From contig CM068315.1 of NCBI GenBank assembly GCA_034766995.1, positions 11,358,510 through 11,422,509 on the forward strand: 64,000 bases of DNA, in the 5' to 3' direction. The position numbers and the translations under genes are program-made. This DNA is from Acanthacorydalis orientalis (Eukaryota > Arthropoda > Insecta > Megaloptera > Corydalidae). Under the pieces are notes generated by a model. The model did not search any database and had not been told where the DNA came from. It saw only the letters and a program-made list of their open reading frames with translations. Shown here piece by piece: positions 40,013 to 50,888 of the stretch (its first letter is position 1; every line of letters begins with the position of its first letter).

Positions 40013-43000
40013 AAAAATATTTATATGTGGATATATTTTTCGAATCAATGTCACGGATTAAACAAACTTTTATTAAAAACTACTATTAAGTCTAGTTCTA
40101 TAGTTTTTTTCGAGAAAATGATGTACTTCTTAAGATAAAAATCCATTTAATATAGTTAATATTGTGTACATAAAATATATTTATTGAAATCAACTTTTAA
40201 ACATATTTTGCAAATATTTTACCCTACTATTTAAGTAATATGAAATTTAACCAATGTATGTTGATAATTAATACTTAATTACTTACCATACTTTTATGCT
40301 TTTGTAATGTCTGTTTGTCAAAAACTATAAATTTTCTAACATTTCATAGTTGAAGGTTAGTATTTATACTATTTTTCTGGTAATTAAAGTGAAAGGAAGA
40401 TTTTCTATTCGTTCAATTTTATGAATTCTAATTGGTTATACTAATTGTCATAACTCTTATCTATGTAATAATATTAAAATGATATTTGTATAAATTGTAG
40501 TCTGGCAAAACGCATTAGTTACTTTTATCTAACGATTTAAAGTAAATTGTCAAAGTGTTATCTTAAAAATTAAACAAGTGTCTTACAAACTTCGAAAAGA
40601 TAATTGTTATATCCCAAGTATGTTTTCGAATAAAAATTATTCTAATAGAATTTATTGGATTAATATCTGTATAAAATATTTGTCAGTTAAAATGTTCAAC
40701 ATGTATTTCCTTTTTTGTTTTTTTTTTTTTTGCGACCTATAAAAACAGTCCTATAAGTAGTGAATATTAGGTTAGTCACTAATGTTATTCGAAATAGGAC
40801 AATGTTTTTAGATATTTTTTTTTTAAATTTTGTTAATATTATTCTTAACCCTTAACTACACCCTATCTGTTTGAAACATACGAAACACACTGTTGTTGGG
40901 GGTCACTTTGACTCCAACGTGTAATTTAAGGGTTCATATTATTTTTAAATAAAAAAATTACATTTGTAATAATTTTAATCATTTTGAGCCATGTTTTTTA
41001 GAACAATATAAACGAAAATCTAATAAAATACGATAATGATAATTTAATAAGTAATTATAAAAAAGGTATTTTATCTAGACCTATAGAAATATACAAACAT
41101 ATTAAACTTTAAAAAAAGTATTGTGTCCACTTGTGCAAGAATGTAATTCACGTGGATAAAATTAATCTAAATAATTAATATAGGGATGTAAAACACATCT
41201 ATATACCGTCCTTTCCAAACCCTATGCCCCTTATAATGCATCTCTCGTAGTTATTGAGAATCGCGGGCGACCCTCAGAGCATTATTGTACATAATGTTAT
41301 TAACATGACATTCTCGTCTTATGCAGATATGAATGAATTAATTTAGCGTTATGATGATGTGATGGCGCGGAGACGACGACTGCGGCGTCGAGCACGAAGG
41401 GCCAAGACGCTCGAAACGCAACGCCGCTAATATACATGCAAATGAGCAGACACCGACGCGACCGTGTTGTGTTCTGTGTGCGATTTACTCATTGGAAATT
41501 TAATTATAAGAAGTTGGCGTTATGTCTGCACAGTTTACATCAACCTCTTTACTTTTTCTGTCATTTTAATTGCATTTAAAGCTCTTCATTAACGCGCAAC
41601 GGCTTGAAAGAAAACTTTCTGCTGTCTGCTGGATTATAATTTTTATGCAAATAGCTTTCTTGTTTTTATTTTTAATCATTTGCATTTTATCAATTATTAA
41701 CGCGATATTTAATAACTAATTATATATATATATGTAAAATAAAAAAATACATGTCTAATTTTTTTATAACTTTTACATCTTAGAAATACGTTATTTCGTT
41801 TCGAAATTCGTTTTTTTTTATTTGTTTTATGTATGAAAATGCTGGTTATTATCACATTCTTTAACATTTACTGTTTTCTTTTTTAATTTTTCAGGAAGAT
41901 AAAACCTCAAACGATATAAACAATGAGCCTGCACACGGCATATCCCGTGGTCAGTTGATGAAAAGTATGGGACAACTATGGCTAGCCGCAGAAGTTCGAG
42001 ATTTGGAATGTCGAGTTAAAGGCCGTACAGCCCTATCTCCGTACCTTGTTTTAGATGCAGAAGCATTGATTCGCCATACCTATCTAGTCAAACAGTTAGC
42101 TGGTGCCCGAAAGTTTATAATTGTTGTGCCTTCTATCGGTGAGTAAAAAAATGATTTTTTTTTATTTTCAGATTTAATCAATTGATTATTCAATTGAACG
42201 CTCGTTTCAAACACAATAGAGTATCATGTATAGAGACGATTATTTCATATTGTATGTGTTCATAATGCTCAAAAATAATTTAAGGTGATCGAGACGTGTA
42301 ATAATGCAAAATTGTGTTTTGTAATCATATTAATCACTTATTGTTTTTTATTTCGTATTTTTTATTTGGAGTTTATATTAAATATCTAAGTATATGTACA
42401 AAGGAAAATCGTTTATCCGGCTCAAACGGAATGGGGCCAGATCTGGATGATCGAAAATCCGGATAATCTGAAAAAATGGTTAACGACATAAATAGCACGG
42501 TTTATATACATTTTATTTTATCTATTACACATTTTATATACTTTTACAACAATATTAACAATACAAAGCAGAAGACGTATCTACATACAGTATAAGTTTG
42601 TCACGCGAATAAACCAGTAAGCGAGTATCAACAATTAATTCTAAAACACTGCGAGTTTCAATAGCTAGGACAAGCAGCATTCGCTTCTTAAGTCAATGTA
42701 ACTTTTATGCTGCTCAAATGCATAACGCAACATTTCTTTCCATTTTTATTCAACAGGAAAGTAGCATTTTTTTATAATTGAAAATCTTAAAAGATTAGAT
42801 AAGATTCAACAAGATATTAAGTAGACTCAAGAACATTCTCACGGAATGCATAATAATGAATATCATGTGCCGATTTATAGAAAACATGTCTATTCTTACA
42901 AGCTGCAACAATACACTCAGGCATGAATGTACTTAGGAGTTCTTTTTCGCGTTTATAGATTTTTCGTATGTATATCTTTTGTACTTCTAAGACAGGGATT

Positions 43001-43069
43001 CTGTTTTATAATCCAGATATGTTTTATAACTGGAAATCTGGATGAACAGGAACTGGATAAACGGGGTTC

Positions 43070-43117
<48 letters not shown>

Positions 43118-43757
43118 AGTACTTGAATAGTTATGTACTATACTTTTTAATTGTATGCCTAAAAACATAAATTTCGGTTAGTAATTATGATTTTCTGTCA
43201 TATTTTTCCATTAGAAAAAAATATTGTGCTGGCGTTTCAAAACACATAATTTACTTCCGAAAATGATCGAGATTACTGCGAATAAATATATCTATATCTT
43301 CTTTTTGTCGCATCCTTTTCTTTGGCGTATATTCTATTTAGTTGTATTTGTTATTTGTCAATCGTTTCCAGTTGTGTCAGCCCTCGACGAATTGAAACGT
43401 GAAACAGGTAAGGCAAGAGACGCAATACGTTGGCTCGAATCGCAATTTCATCGTGGCAACCGTTTTCTCCGCGCGCAACGCAATCACGAAACCGCACCAA
43501 TACCTCTGATTAAATATCCGAAGAAAAAAGACAAAGAATCGTATACGTTCATAAAAATAATCGAATGCTGTCATTTCTTGACACAACAACAGAAAGACTC
43601 GTCCGATCTGGTCACATTATTAACTGGAAACCCGGCAGCAATAAGTGAGAACAGAGAGATCAGTTATGTCGGTCTCGCCAGATCCGCCGGTGTTACACTT
43701 GAAGTGATAACGACATTTCACACGAAATGGAAAAAGTCTATGAAAGGCTATAGGTGA
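33779..43757 (+). CDS. Smg5: SMG5 nonsense-mediated mRNA decay factor (4 exons, 921 aa)
   Basis: Exons are 33779-33849, 33986-36050, 41895-42138 and 43372-43757. Junction phases fit (AG|A, phase 0, ATCG|TT). SMG5 binds phosphorylated UPF1, with SMG7 in vertebrates, and links premature-stop recognition to dephosphorylation and mRNA decay. The N-terminal ~300 residues are the Est1/14-3-3-like helical domain (RRLYRYISDA, EELLWRKGYYDV, GDLSRYKLEL, AIRYYMQAANYNSKLGVPYN). Residues ~432-450 are a basic block (KKKKRSILKVRRRRK) and ~454-505 an acidic Ser-rich tract. The C-terminal ~210 residues form a PIN domain (PYLVLDAEALIRHTYLVKQL, VVSALDELKRETG, LVTLLTGNP). Only the first acidic residue (near D766) and the LDEL region remain; later catalytic Asp positions are missing, as in other SMG5 proteins, so it should not cut RNA. 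The start codon is supported by alignment of the LYR block with family N-termini. Human SMG5 is about 1016 residues. Confidence 0.95.
37010..37345. repeat. Fold-back repeat (imperfect palindrome), copy in SMG5 intron 2
   Basis: The left arm (AATCATTATCGATCATTTCT, then CTGATTGTTTCTTACCCCCA and ATCCTCAGCATCAAGGTATAG) is an imperfect inverted copy of the right arm (AATTCGGATAAGCAACGAT, AATGATCAATAATTATTTATT). The outer right boundary is GAATTTAGCCAGTGTCAGAA. A related copy lies at 48302-48960. No coding capacity. Probably a fold-back or MITE family. Confidence 0.6.
38100..38318. other. GC-richer unique island in SMG5 intron 2
   Basis: Unique sequence around TGTGGGATTACGCTCGCGGG, about 500 bp beyond the 3' end of the nested cuticular protein gene. 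Possible regulatory DNA. No exon was found. Confidence 0.3.
38321..38374. repeat. (TA)n microsatellite
   Basis: TA array of about 55 bp with one AAATA interruption, in SMG5 intron 2. Confidence 0.9.
38697..38702 (-). terminator. Candidate polyadenylation signal of the cuticular protein gene
   Basis: On the minus strand AATAAA lies about 75 bp after the stop codon of the nested cuticular protein gene. Confidence 0.4.
38777..40289 (-). CDS. RR-type cuticular protein (chitin-binding, CPR family), 3 exons, nested in SMG5 intron 2
   Basis: Minus-strand exons are 40287-40289 (the ATG alone, before GTAAGT), 39667-39941 and 38777-38912, giving 137 residues. The second exon starts after TTAG and ends at a GTAAGT donor in phase 2; the third starts after TATAG and restores the frame as ...GYRVL-K-EEVERLKEGP. 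Residues 1-20 form a signal peptide (MEKQIILLLILAAVLIIRA). The Rebers-Riddiford chitin-binding core spans about residues 36-92 (YAFSNAVEDHIND, REEVRNGLELRGKYSYSDGY, RTVYYIADMDGYRV). The tail contains GPEVNPYG. Such proteins bind chitin in the exoskeleton and are typically expressed in epidermis around moults. A tiny first coding exon followed by an intron in the signal peptide is usual for this family. An in-frame TAA just inside the exon 2 donor would mimic a 93-residue protein if the intron were overlooked. Confidence 0.88.
39978..40009. repeat. (TA)n microsatellite in cuticular protein intron 1
   Basis: TA run between the first and second coding exons of the cuticular protein gene. Confidence 0.85.
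41215..41520. other. GC-rich unique island near the end of SMG5 intron 2
   Basis: A sharp rise in GC and complexity (GATGGCGCGGAGACGACGAC; CTCGAAACGCAACGCCGCTA) with an ATGCAAAT octamer at about 41436. It lies about 1 kb upstream of the cuticular protein start on the minus strand and 400 bp before SMG5 exon 3. It has no coding frame consistent with SMG5. Candidate enhancer or promoter (inference). Confidence 0.4.
42399..43073. mobile_element. Pogo-like element with diverged ends, in SMG5 intron 3
   Basis: The left end (CAAAGGAAAATCGTTTATCCGG, preceded by TA) and the right end (whose reverse complement reads TAGTGGAACCCCGTTTATCC, next to TATATA) form a diverged inverted repeat of pogo/Tigger type. 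A second CCGGATAATC motif lies at about 42460. The interior, about 675 bp, has no intact transposase frame. Confidence 0.65.
43074..43114. repeat. (TA)n microsatellite
   Basis: TA array abutting the right end of the pogo-like element. Confidence 0.9.
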
Positions 43758-44864
43758 AGTGACATCGTCGACCGTTTGTAGTACGGTTACACGGTTCATT
43801 TAATCATCTATGAGGCATGAGACGGCACCGACGATCATGGCTACGATCCAGAGTACATGACGGAAATAACGTTGCTCGATCGTTCTCATCTGCGTGTGTA
43901 TATCATAACAATTCAACACAACGATCGCGCCGTTCAAATATAACAATCGACGCATTTTTCTTTTTGTTTGTATGTTATACACATTCGTCAGATGTCAGCA
44001 GTCATTTTGTAATGAATTCGACAGAAATGTATTCGAAATAATTCTCTGTAACGGTTTCAATATTATTTTTTTTTCTGTGCATTCTTTTTGTTCTTTTCTT
44101 TAAGTTTATCGGGGAAAATGATAGCAACATATATTTTATAATAGCTTAGAACATTTCATTTAACAATCCATTTTAATAATTAATCATCAAATATATGATT
44201 TTGTGTTTTTGTTTTTCTGTTTTTTTTTTTCTTTTCTGTTAAAATATATTAGACAAACATTTGATTTAATATTTAGATTATTTATATTGGTTACGAATTC
44301 GACATTATTTTCAAAATTATTATTATAACTCTATTGTAAGACCCGAATACATACAGTTATTATTTGAATAATTTTTTATCGTTAGTAATAATATGTAATT
44401 GGTTGATAATGATTTTTACTAAAAATATACTTAGTGCGCTTTGTGTAAAAAAATTTTTTCAGAAAAAACGAATACATTATGATCTTGATTCGTACCACTA
44501 ATACAATTACGCTATTGTATTTTTCAAACACCGAAATATAAAAAAAAATTTTACAGTTGATGTATTACGACACTAGTTGATGAATAATTTCACATAAAAA
44601 TATTCAGAACCTTATTTTGTATCATGTTTGAATTCGTGGGATCACGGTACAATGCGTTTATTTTTTTTAAAAAAAATGAATGGGTGTTTATATATATACC
44701 ATTCCTGTTTTATTAGAAATATTTAAATTGTATTGAAAAGAAGACATTGTGCTTTAAACACAATGTATTATTAAAATGAATTATAATTGCAAAAGCGTTA
44801 ATTTTTACTAAAAAAAAATCGAGATTATTCTGTATGATCGTTATTGTTAATTGCTGTTAATAAA
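43758..44864 (+). other. SMG5 3' UTR (inferred) with AATAAA at 44859-44864
   Basis: The first clear AATAAA after the SMG5 stop codon is at 44859, implying a 3' UTR of about 1.1 kb. Short open frames near 43800-44041 on both strands overlap and lack features of genes. Long 3' UTRs are reported to make several NMD-factor mRNAs, including SMG5, targets of NMD in other animals. Whether that applies here is inference. Confidence 0.4.
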
Positions 44865-47643
44865 AATTAATTTGATTTCTAAAATAATTCTATCTTTATT
44901 CGAATCTTTATATGGTTATTTTAAACTATAAACATTTTGTTTTCAAGAAAATTACCTTTTTTTTATTAGACATGGGATTTTTTAAAAAGGTAACAGACTT
45001 TCTTTAAATTATATTAATGAAGTTTTATTTTAATAGACTGGACTATAATGTGTGTTATTAGGATCTTTTTATTAATAATTTGAGTACAAATTCTGGATTA
45101 TAATAATAAACAGTTATTTTTATTTTCAATTTCATGAAACATTTATTAGCAATTACAAAAATTTAATTTTTTTAAAAAAGATAAAATATCTTATATTAAC
45201 TTCCTAAAATGTGCTCTTGTTTTATTAAGATATTTCAAATATGGAAATTTCTTACTTTTTCCGAGAGGTAGAGAGAAGAATAGAAAAAGTATATACCATT
45301 TTTTTAAGAAGAATAATTCAGTGCGGAGTTTATTACAATGAAGTTAAGAAGTGATTTTAAATAATTGAGTTCTAAAAAACAAATATTTTTCATTTCGCTT
45401 CGGTTAAAATTTTCCTCTCATATATATATATATATATATGGATAGTTACAAAAAGAAACACACATTTCTCGACATATTTTTATTTATGCTATATTCTATA
45501 TATCCATATCTTTGTTCAAAAAATACTTGTTATTTTTCTCAAATAATGGGCATTCATATAAAGTCAAAAACCATTACAACGAAAATACCTATTAAATTGA
45601 TATAAAATATTCTAAAACTTTCATCTCGTACGAATCTTATTTCAGATATGGATTTTTTACATCACAAAAACGATTTTCATAGCATATTTATTTAAAATTA
45701 TAAATACATTTAGTTACTTTACTAATCAGTTTAATTATTTTTTTAAAAAAAAGTCTTATGGAGTATTTTCGAAGAATTTAATCTCGCTCCGTTTTTATGA
45801 AAAATAGTATAAATCACGAAGTTCATTAAAAAAGGAAATATAAATATACTATTATATATAATTAAAATAATTATTACAACACAAATGTGTACATTAATAA
45901 TAAAACAGCGATCATCTTTTATTTGAATTTAATTTTGAAAAGAACGTCCTTGTGACGTATTAATAACTTTTATAGAAGAGGATATTTAATTTTTTTTTAA
46001 TGAAATAAAATTCCAAATGAATTATTTAAATGTACAAATTATGACAATGCGTTTCCTTCCGAAAGTACGTTCCGATTTGTCATCATTTATATAGTCTACT
46101 GTATGTATTTTTTAATGTTTACAATTTCAAATAAAAAATAATTATAAATAAATTCGTAAAAAAAAAAACAAATAAGAAAAACTAAAATTGAAAACGATCA
46201 AAATAAACCAATATCACTATTGATTATTCATAAACAAGTAATATTATGTTTGAACTTAATTGGAAATGTATCTTTTTTAATAAATGTATATCTTACTATT
46301 TACAATTATTTTCATTGTTCAGTACCAGCATTTTGTTATCGGACATTCGTTTTGTTTATTCCAAATCCTTTGAACAAATATATTTTTGTTTCCTTTTTCC
46401 TTCTTCGGTCCTTTCATTTCCGCCATGTACATATGAATAACATGATTTTCAGGTGTCGAGTGGATTTTCGAATATATATATTTGATTGATTCATATTTAT
46501 GTTTTTTCATTTCCTTATCTTTTTTTTGTAATCAATAAAAATTGACATATGCTTTTATTCTTTAGAATTAAACAAAAATTGTTTCATTGAACATTTATAC
46601 TAATCGTTCATTTTAAAATAGATAAATTATATTACCAAATGCTATTTTCATGATTTTCATTTAACCATAAGTAATTCAATAAGTAAACATATTTAATACG
46701 TAGTACGTTTATTTATTGGTATATGTCAAATATGAAAAGTATTGAAATATTTTCAGGGTATTACTAAGTATTAACTGAAAAAAAGTAAGTGTATATTGAA
46801 AAATAAAAAAGCTTTTGAAAAACACATTTTTTTCAAATCCCTTTTTTGAATACAATGAAGTTTTCTTTAAGGTATCAATTTAATTCTTTATATACCTTCA
46901 ACTGATTTTTATTTGCAACAATCATCTATAAGGAATATATTTTAAAAAGAACAGATATTTGTAATATTACTTAAAAGTAATTACACCGAAAGAAATTATT
47001 GAATGAAATAGGAAAATAATTTCTTACTATGCAGGAGTGATAGTTATCACTGAATAAATAGCGTTTAAATGAAATTATCTATAAGTAAAACTTATCAAAT
47101 ATAATCTTCGTTTTTGTAATTTATTTTGTTTCTGAATATACTAAATGAGTATTTTTCAACCAATTGTCGCTTACGGATCACAAACATCGTTTACATCAGA
47201 TCATTGTCAGTTAAAATCGTTTACAAAACTATGATGGTTAGTTGTATCGACAAAATAAAAAATTGATTGTCTATCGCTGGATTGTTTTTAACCAACTTGC
47301 CGACTACAAGTTGAAACATATAATATTATATCATCCTTTGAAATTATGAATCATTTACTATATAATAAAGTGTAGTTGTCGGGCACTAATGACTTTAGCT
47401 GACGAAGCACCCTAAAATCCCAAATAACTAATTAACTAGTCTAGTTGTAATTTGTATGATTGGTACATGCTTTATTGTTATTATTATAAGAACTCTATCA
47501 AATAGTCCATATAGCAATCTTATTCGAAATTAAAAAAAAATATATTTGATAAATATAGTCAGAAGGATATATAGGCGAAAAAGATTAGAATAATAAATAA
47601 TCCAAATGTTTAATGTTCGTAACGTTTTTAACAAATTTTCATA

Positions 47644-47646
<3 letters not shown>
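44865..47646. other. AT-rich intergenic sequence, nothing recognised
   Basis: Long AT-rich stretch with a short (TA)n run at about 45420-45439. Short overlapping frames at 46220-46510 have no recognisable similarity and no splice context. Confidence 0.45.

Positions 47647-47718
<72 letters not shown>
47647..47718. repeat. (TA)n microsatellite
   Basis: About 72 bp of TA repeat. Confidence 0.95.
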
Positions 47719-47721
<3 letters not shown>

Positions 47722-47859
47722 TATATGATTATTAATTCTGTTCGCATGTATGTACATTTGTACACAAATAAAAATAAAGAGTACATTTTAAAATATTTAT
47801 ACGAATTATTTAAGTACATCACACGTCATGAAAATATATTTACATCGTACACGTAACAA

Positions 47860-48200
47860 ACATCTCTCGCTCCATTGCTTGGCATATACACCGCAGATTG
47901 TTTGACAATAACAACATTATACAGAGCCGAGCACATTTACCACAGCATAGCCATTATGCTGTTTACCAATGTATGCGTACTCGCGCCAACCTCACTGCAT
48001 GGGGTGGTTAATTTAATGTCGATAGAGTGTGTAATACAGTGGGGTGCTGCTGGCTAATGAGCATATAGGTGGTTGGTCGGGTGTGAACCTGCCATCATCC
48101 TGCCCACCCACCAATAACCGACTCTCTTCCCATTCATGCTCGCACATCATCAGCTTCCCAAATACCGGTCGATTTGTTGAATAATATAAATACGTACGTG
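47860..48200. other. GC-richer unique island, candidate regulatory element
   Basis: Unique sequence of mixed composition (CCACAGCATAGCCATTATGC; GGTGCTGCTGGCTAATGAGC; CCTGCCCACCCACCAATAAC) set in AT-rich DNA. It contains TAATGAG and CCATTA homeodomain-like words. A 60-codon frame on the plus strand lacks any domain. Conservation in related species would show whether it is functional. Confidence 0.4.
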
Positions 48201-48301
48201 TACGTTACACAGGGATGTGTAAGGTTCATAATAGTGTAATCATCTTAAAGTTTATTAGAGTATAATCATTTTATTTTTTAAAAAAAATGCGGAATTATTT
48301 A

Positions 48302-48960
48302 AATTTCATCGTACCATTTCGGAAATGAATTATTTTTTCCTTTCACAAACCATAAAATATTTTTCTGATCGAAAATATTCAATAAATCATTATTATCAAT
48401 TCTGATTGTTGCTTAAACGTATTTCGACGTTTATGCCAATGACGGTGAACCAACATCCTCAGAGTGCCAAGATATAGAAAAATCTAATTGTGTATAATAT
48501 ATTTTCACGGCATACAATGTACTTAACCCTTTGTACATGAATCATAATGTGACTCGTGAACTGCAAAAACACTATCAGTCAATCACGAGTTAAACTCTTG
48601 CATTATTTATATTTTTCCTATCCGAAGACATTCGGGTCCTACGACAAAAGAATACTTTGGAAATAAAATGAAGTTTATTTTGTTGCTGCAAAAAAATGTG
48701 TAATACGACTTCTTCTTTTCAATTTGAAGAGCCATTTTATATGCATTATTTTTAAAAAAAAAATGGAAGCACAAAGGGTTAAATGTCTCAGATTTTTCCG
48801 TACCTTGAGGATAATGGCATCGTCATTAAAATGCGTATAAGAAACAATCAATAATGATATATTAAACATTTTTGATCAGAATTTTTGTTGGGTTTTTGGG
48901 CTGAAAAAAGAAATTCATTTGTGAAAGTGAATTTGGCCACTGTGTCAGAACTTGTGATCA
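48302..48960. repeat. Large fold-back repeat (imperfect palindrome)
   Basis: Two arms of about 160-180 bp are inverted copies of each other: on the left TTTTCTGATCGAAAATATTC..CATCCTCAGAGTGCCAAGAT, on the right ATTTTTCCGTACCTTGAGGA..AACATTTTTGATCAGAATTT. They flank a unique loop of about 300 bp (48485-48785). The right boundary, GAATTTGGCCACTGTGTCAGAA, is like that of the copy at 37345. The open frame at 48675-48869 crosses the loop and arm and is not convincing. Confidence 0.65.
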
Positions 48961-49232
48961 TCATACTATACTAGAAAGAAGCTTTTATATATCTAATCAA
49001 AGATAATAAATTTAAAATTCTAGCATAATTATAAACCAACCTTAATTCGGTTACATACTTTTTAATTTTCCTTTTTTTAAGATCAAGTTTTGCTCGGAAT
49101 AGAACAGATAATCATTATATGATGATAATCATTTTTTTGCAAATTTTCAAAGTTTAAAATACAATATGATTTGTTATTTTACCTGAAAGATCTGATCTAT
49201 ATTAAAACTGCGTTGAAAAGACGTTCTATATA

Positions 49233-49885
49233 TTAGATTGGTGCAAAAATGATTGAGGTTTTTACATATCGAGTATAAAGACGCATATGTCAGTTAAAAA
49301 TTATATTTATTAATCAAAAACCATTCGCCGAATAGCTTGATGTTTATTTAGTTCATACGGCACCCATTTATCCAGCTTTTGTGTTTTTCCAATTAGGCTC
49401 AAATGTCGAACAACTGTTGAATGGTCAACACTGAGTTCTTCTGCCACCTCTCAAATTGTTTTACATCGGTCTGCTTCAATAATGGTTCTAAAATGATTAT
49501 TGTCTATAACTGAAGGACATCGACGACCCACCTCCTCATCATCAAGGTTTTTTTGGAACTTAACGAAATTTTTGGAACCAGTGTTGAGCTGTACGTTCAC
49601 TAATTGACTCTTCGCCAAAAACAAATTTGATATTTCGAGTAGTTACTGTTTTTTTACGTCCCAATTTAATCTCATACAACAAAATCGTGCGAATTTGCTT
49701 TTTTCCATAACTTTTTTAAGAGGTTATATCCAATAATACTAAAGAATGAAAACAATAGACATAATCTGAAATCAGTAGTGCTAATTTTATTATTTACAAT
49801 GTTTACCACATAACTATATCAAAAGATAACTGTAACGTGCCAAACTTAAAATGATAAATCCTTAATTATTTTTGCACGAACCTAA
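49233..49885 (-). mobile_element. HTH-only mariner derivative of a second subfamily
   Basis: It is bounded by TTAGATTGGTGCAAAAATGA on the left and a right end whose reverse complement starts TTAGGTTCGTGCAAAAATAA. The minus strand, from about 49708 down to 49320, encodes the DNA-binding part of a mariner transposase. It starts MEKSKIRTILLYEIKLGRK, then SERTAQHWFQKF, LDDEEVGRRCPSV and EVAEELSVDHSTVVRHL, and ends GKTQKLDKWVPYELN, just where the catalytic domain would begin. A frameshift and a stop interrupt it. The DDD domain is missing, as in the five shorter elements, but the end sequence and length differ, so this is an independent deletion derivative. Confidence 0.85.
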
Positions 49886-50145
49886 TAAATGAAAGCACTT
49901 TTGCACATGCAACAGAAATGAAAATTAACAATATTCATCCTACATTAAGGTATTAAAATCCTAAAACCTATATTTTTTATCTTATCTTAATTTTTCGTTC
50001 CCAATTTTAATTTTTGAAATAAAATGTTTTTCTGACATCTGCCACATATATATATTTATAATAATTAACAATTTATATACTGTTTTTATAGAATTTATAT
50101 TTTCGTTAAAAATAAATATGTCTGAATTGTGTATTGAAATGTGTT

Positions 50146-50293
50146 GAGTTCACTTTATAGCTTCACGGAGTTCAGACAAATTTGAATTTGGGGGCCCCAT
50201 GTACATTGTTGTACTACAGTAATGAGTTTATAAAAGATTGGTTTGGAGCTTCCAGGCAATTACCTTTTTTCCCCATAGAATAACGCGCCACTG
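50146..50293. mobile_element. Short hAT-like MITE, copy 2
   Basis: A 148 bp element flanked by a perfect 8 bp duplication AATGTGTT (50138-50145 and 50294-50301). The right end reads GCGCCACTG, the reverse complement of the CAGTGGCGC end typical of hAT transposons; the left end is diverged (GAGTTCACTTTAT). The interior shares TTGTACTACAGTAATGAG with the copy at 11410. Confidence 0.85.
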
Positions 50294-50717
50294 AATGTGT
50301 TGCATTTCTAAAAATACATTTCATAGAACAAAACATTATTCATTTAATAAAAATTATTATTCCTGTTATAAAGTTTCAGTTTTCAAATTTACTTTATAGA
50401 TTTTTTTTAAAAAACAAGTACAAATATTTTTATAATAATATAATTTAGTACAATAAAAAATGCCAAATGCCGAAATTAAAATTAATTCTTGTTACACAAT
50501 TCTATTCTTATTACAATTCTAAATAAATTAATTCTTATTACAATTCTATTGCCTGTATCAAAATAATCTGTTTATTTTTTAATGACTAATTAGACAAAAC
50601 GATAAATAAATATTGTCATGGTATTCTTTAAAATTCATTATGAAATAACTAACACATTATAGTGTAATCGTATCTCAACCTTTTTGGTTACGGCATCAAT
50701 ACCTATATTCAGTCGAT

Positions 50718-50735
50718 TGATAGGTTAGGTTCCTC
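50718..50735 (+). promoter_or_regulatory. GGTTAGGTT-type motif upstream of a possible first exon
   Basis: GATAGGTTAGGTTCC lies about 160 bp upstream of the ATG at 50889. Tandem TAGGTT motifs occur near insect promoters, so it mildly supports transcription starting here. Confidence 0.3.
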
Positions 50736-50888
50736 AGTATGAATTTCAACCGAACGTTAGTAGACAAAGTAGCCTAGTTGGTGAGTGCTCGATGTTATCT
50801 TTAACGTACATTTGATCGTATACTTTTGACATTTAGTTTAGTGGTTACAGACTGAAAATTATTTTTTGTTGTAATTTTGGTGTATAAC

